DNA from: Alistipes sp.
GTDB taxonomy: Bacteria > Bacteroidota > Bacteroidia > Bacteroidales > Rikenellaceae
Direction of reading: 5' to 3'
DNA: 7,392 bases
NCBI GenBank assembly: GCA_017560305.1
Contig: JAFYOF010000095.1
Coordinates: 1-7,392, forward strand
Shown here one piece after another: positions 5,686 to 7,392 of this stretch (position 1 is its first letter; every line of letters starts with the position of its first letter). Made by a program: the position numbers and the translations under genes. Below the pieces are notes generated by a model, which was not told the DNA's origin, searched no databases, and saw nothing but the letters and a program-made list of their open reading frames with translations.

Positions 5686-6498
5686 ATGAAAGATTTATTC
5701 AGCGTAGAGGGAAAAGTCATCGTCATCACGGGTGCTACGGGCATCATCGGACGAGAGTTGGTTAAGCACTTTGCCGAGCAGCGCGCCAAGGTGGTGGTGC
5801 TGGGTCGCGCAGTGCAGGTGGGAGAGGGTCTTGTTGCCGAGGTAAAGGCGGCGGGCGGCGAGGCTATGTTCCTCGAGTGTGATGTGCTGAATAAGGAAAA
5901 ACTTGAGCAGAACTACGAGGATATTATGGCCGCTTACGGTCGCATCGATGTGCTCATCAATGGCGCTGGCGGCAATCAGGCGGCGGCTACGGTAGCGCCC
6001 GACAAGACCATCTTCGACCTTGATATCGAGGCGGTTAGACAGGTCGTAGAACTCAATCTCTTCGGCACGATTCTGCCAACAATGGTATTCGTGAAGGCTA
6101 TGGTTGAGCAGGGCGGCGGCTCGATTATCAACATTGCATCGGAGGCGGCACTTCGCCCACTTACACGCGTGGCGGGTTACGGCGTAGCGAAGGCGGCGGT
6201 GATAAACTGGACAAAGTATATGTGCGGCGAGCTGGCGATGAAGTTCGGCGAGGGATTTCGCGTAAATGCGGTTGCCCCAGGCTTCCTTCTCACCAACCAG
6301 AACCGCGACCTCTTGACAAACCCCGATGGCTCGCTCACACCCCGTGCCGAGACCATCATCGCACACACTCCATTCAAGCGCTTCGGCGAGCCCGAGGAGC
6401 TGCTCGGCACGATGCAGTGGCTGGCTTCCGACGCCTCAAAATTCGTTACCGGCACGCTGACCGTTGTGGATGGCGGCTTTGACGCATTCTCAATCTAA
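5686..6498 (+). CDS. SDR-family D-mannonate oxidoreductase (fructuronate reductase)
   Basis: The protein has 270 residues, usual for a classical short-chain dehydrogenase. The cofactor motif TGATGIIG (15-22) lies in the first turn. It has Gly at the fifth rather than the sixth position of TGxxxGxG, a form seen in the mannonate-oxidoreductase group. INGAGGN (91-97) is the NAG-type motif. The catalytic tetrad is Asn124, Ser152, Tyr165 and Lys169 (YGVAK). APGF (197-200) and the C-terminal [11 protein letters not shown] follow. The predicted reaction is NAD(P)H-dependent interconversion of D-fructuronate and D-mannonate in the cytoplasm, the step done by the unrelated long-chain UxuB in E. coli. 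The assignment rests mainly on the adjacent uxuA, 13 nt downstream in the same operon. A gluconate 5-dehydrogenase-like activity is the main alternative. The ATG at 5681 is out of frame and stops after two codons, so 5686 is the start. Confidence 0.85.
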   Translation: MKDLFSVEGKVIVITGATGIIGRELVKHFAEQRAKVVVLGRAVQVGEGLVAEVKAAGGEAMFLECDVLNKEKLEQNYEDIMAAYGRIDVLINGAGGNQAAATVAPDKTIFDLDIEAVRQVVELNLFGTILPTMVFVKAMVEQGGGSIINIASEAALRPLTRVAGYGVAKAAVINWTKYMCGELAMKFGEGFRVNAVAPGFLLTNQNRDLLTNPDGSLTPRAETIIAHTPFKRFGEPEELLGTMQWLASDASKFVTGTLTVVDGGFDAFSI

Positions 6499-6511
6499 CA
6501 CATTGCAGACT

Positions 6512-7392
6512 ATGTACTTATGCAAGCAGTCGTGGCGCTGGTACGGACCATCCGACCCCGTCACATTAAGCAATATCCGTCAGGCGGGCGCAACCGACAT
6601 CGTGCACGCCCTGCACCACATCCCAAATGGTGAGGTGTGGTCGGTGGAGGAGATTCGCCAACGCCAGCAGATGATAGCCGAAGCGGGCCTGACCTGGAGC
6701 GTTGTGGAGAGCATTCCCGTACACGAACACATCAAGACGCAGACTGGCGATTTCCAGCGATACATCGAGAACTACAAACAATCCATTCGCAACCTTGCCG
6801 AGTGCGGCATCCACTGCATAACCTACAACTTTATGCCCGTGCTGGACTGGACCCGCACCGACCTTGCGTTTGAGGTAGAGGATGGCTCGCGCGCACTGCG
6901 CTTTGAGCGCGCGGCATTTGTCGCCTTTGACCTCTTCATCCTGCAACGCCCAGGGGCTGAAAACGAGTACTCTTTGGAGGAGCAGGCGCGCGCAAAAGCA
7001 CGCTTTGAAACGATGAGTGACGATGAACGCAACCTTCTCACGCGCAATATGATAGCAGGCCTTCCAGGCTCGGAGGAGAGTTTCACCGTGGAGCAGTTTC
7101 AGGAGGCACTTGACCGCTACAAAAATATTGACGCAGAGCATCTACGCGAGAACCTGATTTACTTCCTGAAAGAGGTCTGCCCCGTGGCAGATGAGTGCGG
7201 CTCGGAGATGGTCATCCACCCCGACGACCCACCCTACCCTATCCTCGGCTTGCCACGCATTATGTCTACCGCAGAGGATTTTCGCAAGATTACCGCTGCC
7301 GTGCCAAACCACTCAAATGGCTTGTGCCTCTGCACGGGCTCATTCGGCGTGAGAGCCGACAACGACCTGCCGGCAATGATGCGCGAGTTTGG
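6512..7392 (+). CDS. uxuA: Mannonate dehydratase, N-terminal three quarters (runs off window)
   Basis: The frame opens at 6512 and stays open for 293 codons to the window end; E. coli UxuA has 394 residues, so about a quarter is missing. The match to UxuA is strong throughout: [11 protein letters not shown] (7-17), [16 protein letters not shown] (33-48), [11 protein letters not shown] (62-72), [14 protein letters not shown] (105-118), [13 protein letters not shown] (177-189), [15 protein letters not shown] (236-250) and [13 protein letters not shown] (274-286). His236 and Cys274 lie at positions expected for metal ligands of this xylose-isomerase-like TIM-barrel enzyme; the remaining ligands are beyond the window. 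It dehydrates D-mannonate to 2-keto-3-deoxy-D-gluconate, using Mn2+ or Fe2+, in the cytoplasm. It follows the SDR gene by 13 nt and shares its promoter. An ATG at 6520 is out of frame, so 6512 is the start, giving about three more N-terminal residues than E. coli. Confidence 0.95.
   Translation, partial: MYLCKQSWRWYGPSDPVTLSNIRQAGATDIVHALHHIPNGEVWSVEEIRQRQQMIAEAGLTWSVVESIPVHEHIKTQTGDFQRYIENYKQSIRNLAECGIHCITYNFMPVLDWTRTDLAFEVEDGSRALRFERAAFVAFDLFILQRPGAENEYSLEEQARAKARFETMSDDERNLLTRNMIAGLPGSEESFTVEQFQEALDRYKNIDAEHLRENLIYFLKEVCPVADECGSEMVIHPDDPPYPILGLPRIMSTAEDFRKITAAVPNHSNGLCLCTGSFGVRADNDLPAMMREF

Noticed and set aside
5445..5789. 114-codon minus-strand frame across the divergent intergenic region
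   Set aside because: It overlaps the SDR start and its full-consensus promoter, and its translation follows the A/T-rich composition without domain features.
5695..6366. 223-codon minus-strand frame within the SDR gene
   Set aside because: It lies fully antisense to a gene with clear catalytic motifs, and its product is not recognisable.
6566..7141. 191-codon minus-strand frame within uxuA
   Set aside because: It is antisense to a gene with near-continuous similarity to UxuA.

Overview
The window looks like chromosomal DNA from a gut-type member of the Bacteroidota (order Bacteroidales). The evidence is promoters of the Bacteroidota form (TTTG, 19-21 nt, TAnnTTTG), A-rich start regions without Shine-Dalgarno sequences, a TonB-dependent receptor beside a LuxR-type regulator, a periplasmic Gfo/Idh/MocA plus DUF1080 gene pair, and an SDR-type mannonate oxidoreductase paired with uxuA. 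The genus cannot be fixed from sequence alone; an Alistipes-like or related lineage is a guess.

Left part (1-1127): the first 115 codons of a TonB-dependent outer-membrane receptor run leftwards off the window. A LuxR/NarL-type regulator with a degenerate receiver-like N-terminus is divergent from it. The 117-bp gap between them holds opposing promoter elements and a perfect 8-4-8 inverted repeat sited where the upstream promoter elements should lie, which suggests the regulator controls the receptor and itself. A Rho-independent terminator follows the regulator.

Middle (1128-5431): a gene-free stretch carries a cluster of nested palindromes with a run of nine G, then a terminator serving the leftward operon. 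That operon is a Gfo/Idh/MocA oxidoreductase with a Tat-like leader, followed 26 nt later by a 927-residue exported protein made of about 650 residues of Ala-rich helical (HEAT-like) repeats plus a C-terminal DUF1080 / 3-keto-disaccharide hydrolase domain. Family knowledge suggests an oxidise-at-C3-then-cleave route for glycosides in the cell envelope. Both genes have a strongly skewed codon choice unlike their neighbours, hinting at high expression.

Right part (5432-7392): a 254-bp divergent intergenic region holds a full-consensus promoter for a rightward operon. This operon encodes an SDR-family D-mannonate oxidoreductase (fructuronate reductase step) and, 13 nt downstream, mannonate dehydratase UxuA, which runs off the window end. 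Together they convert fructuronate to mannonate and then to 2-keto-3-deoxygluconate in the cytoplasm, the core of hexuronate catabolism. The divergent placement raises the possibility that the glycoside-cleaving pair feeds or is co-regulated with uronate use, but no regulator gene for these operons lies in the window.

No CRISPR array, insertion sequence, tRNA or rRNA was seen. The least explained features are the divergent operator-like palindrome, the palindrome/G-run element, and the exact chemistry of the HEAT-DUF1080 protein.
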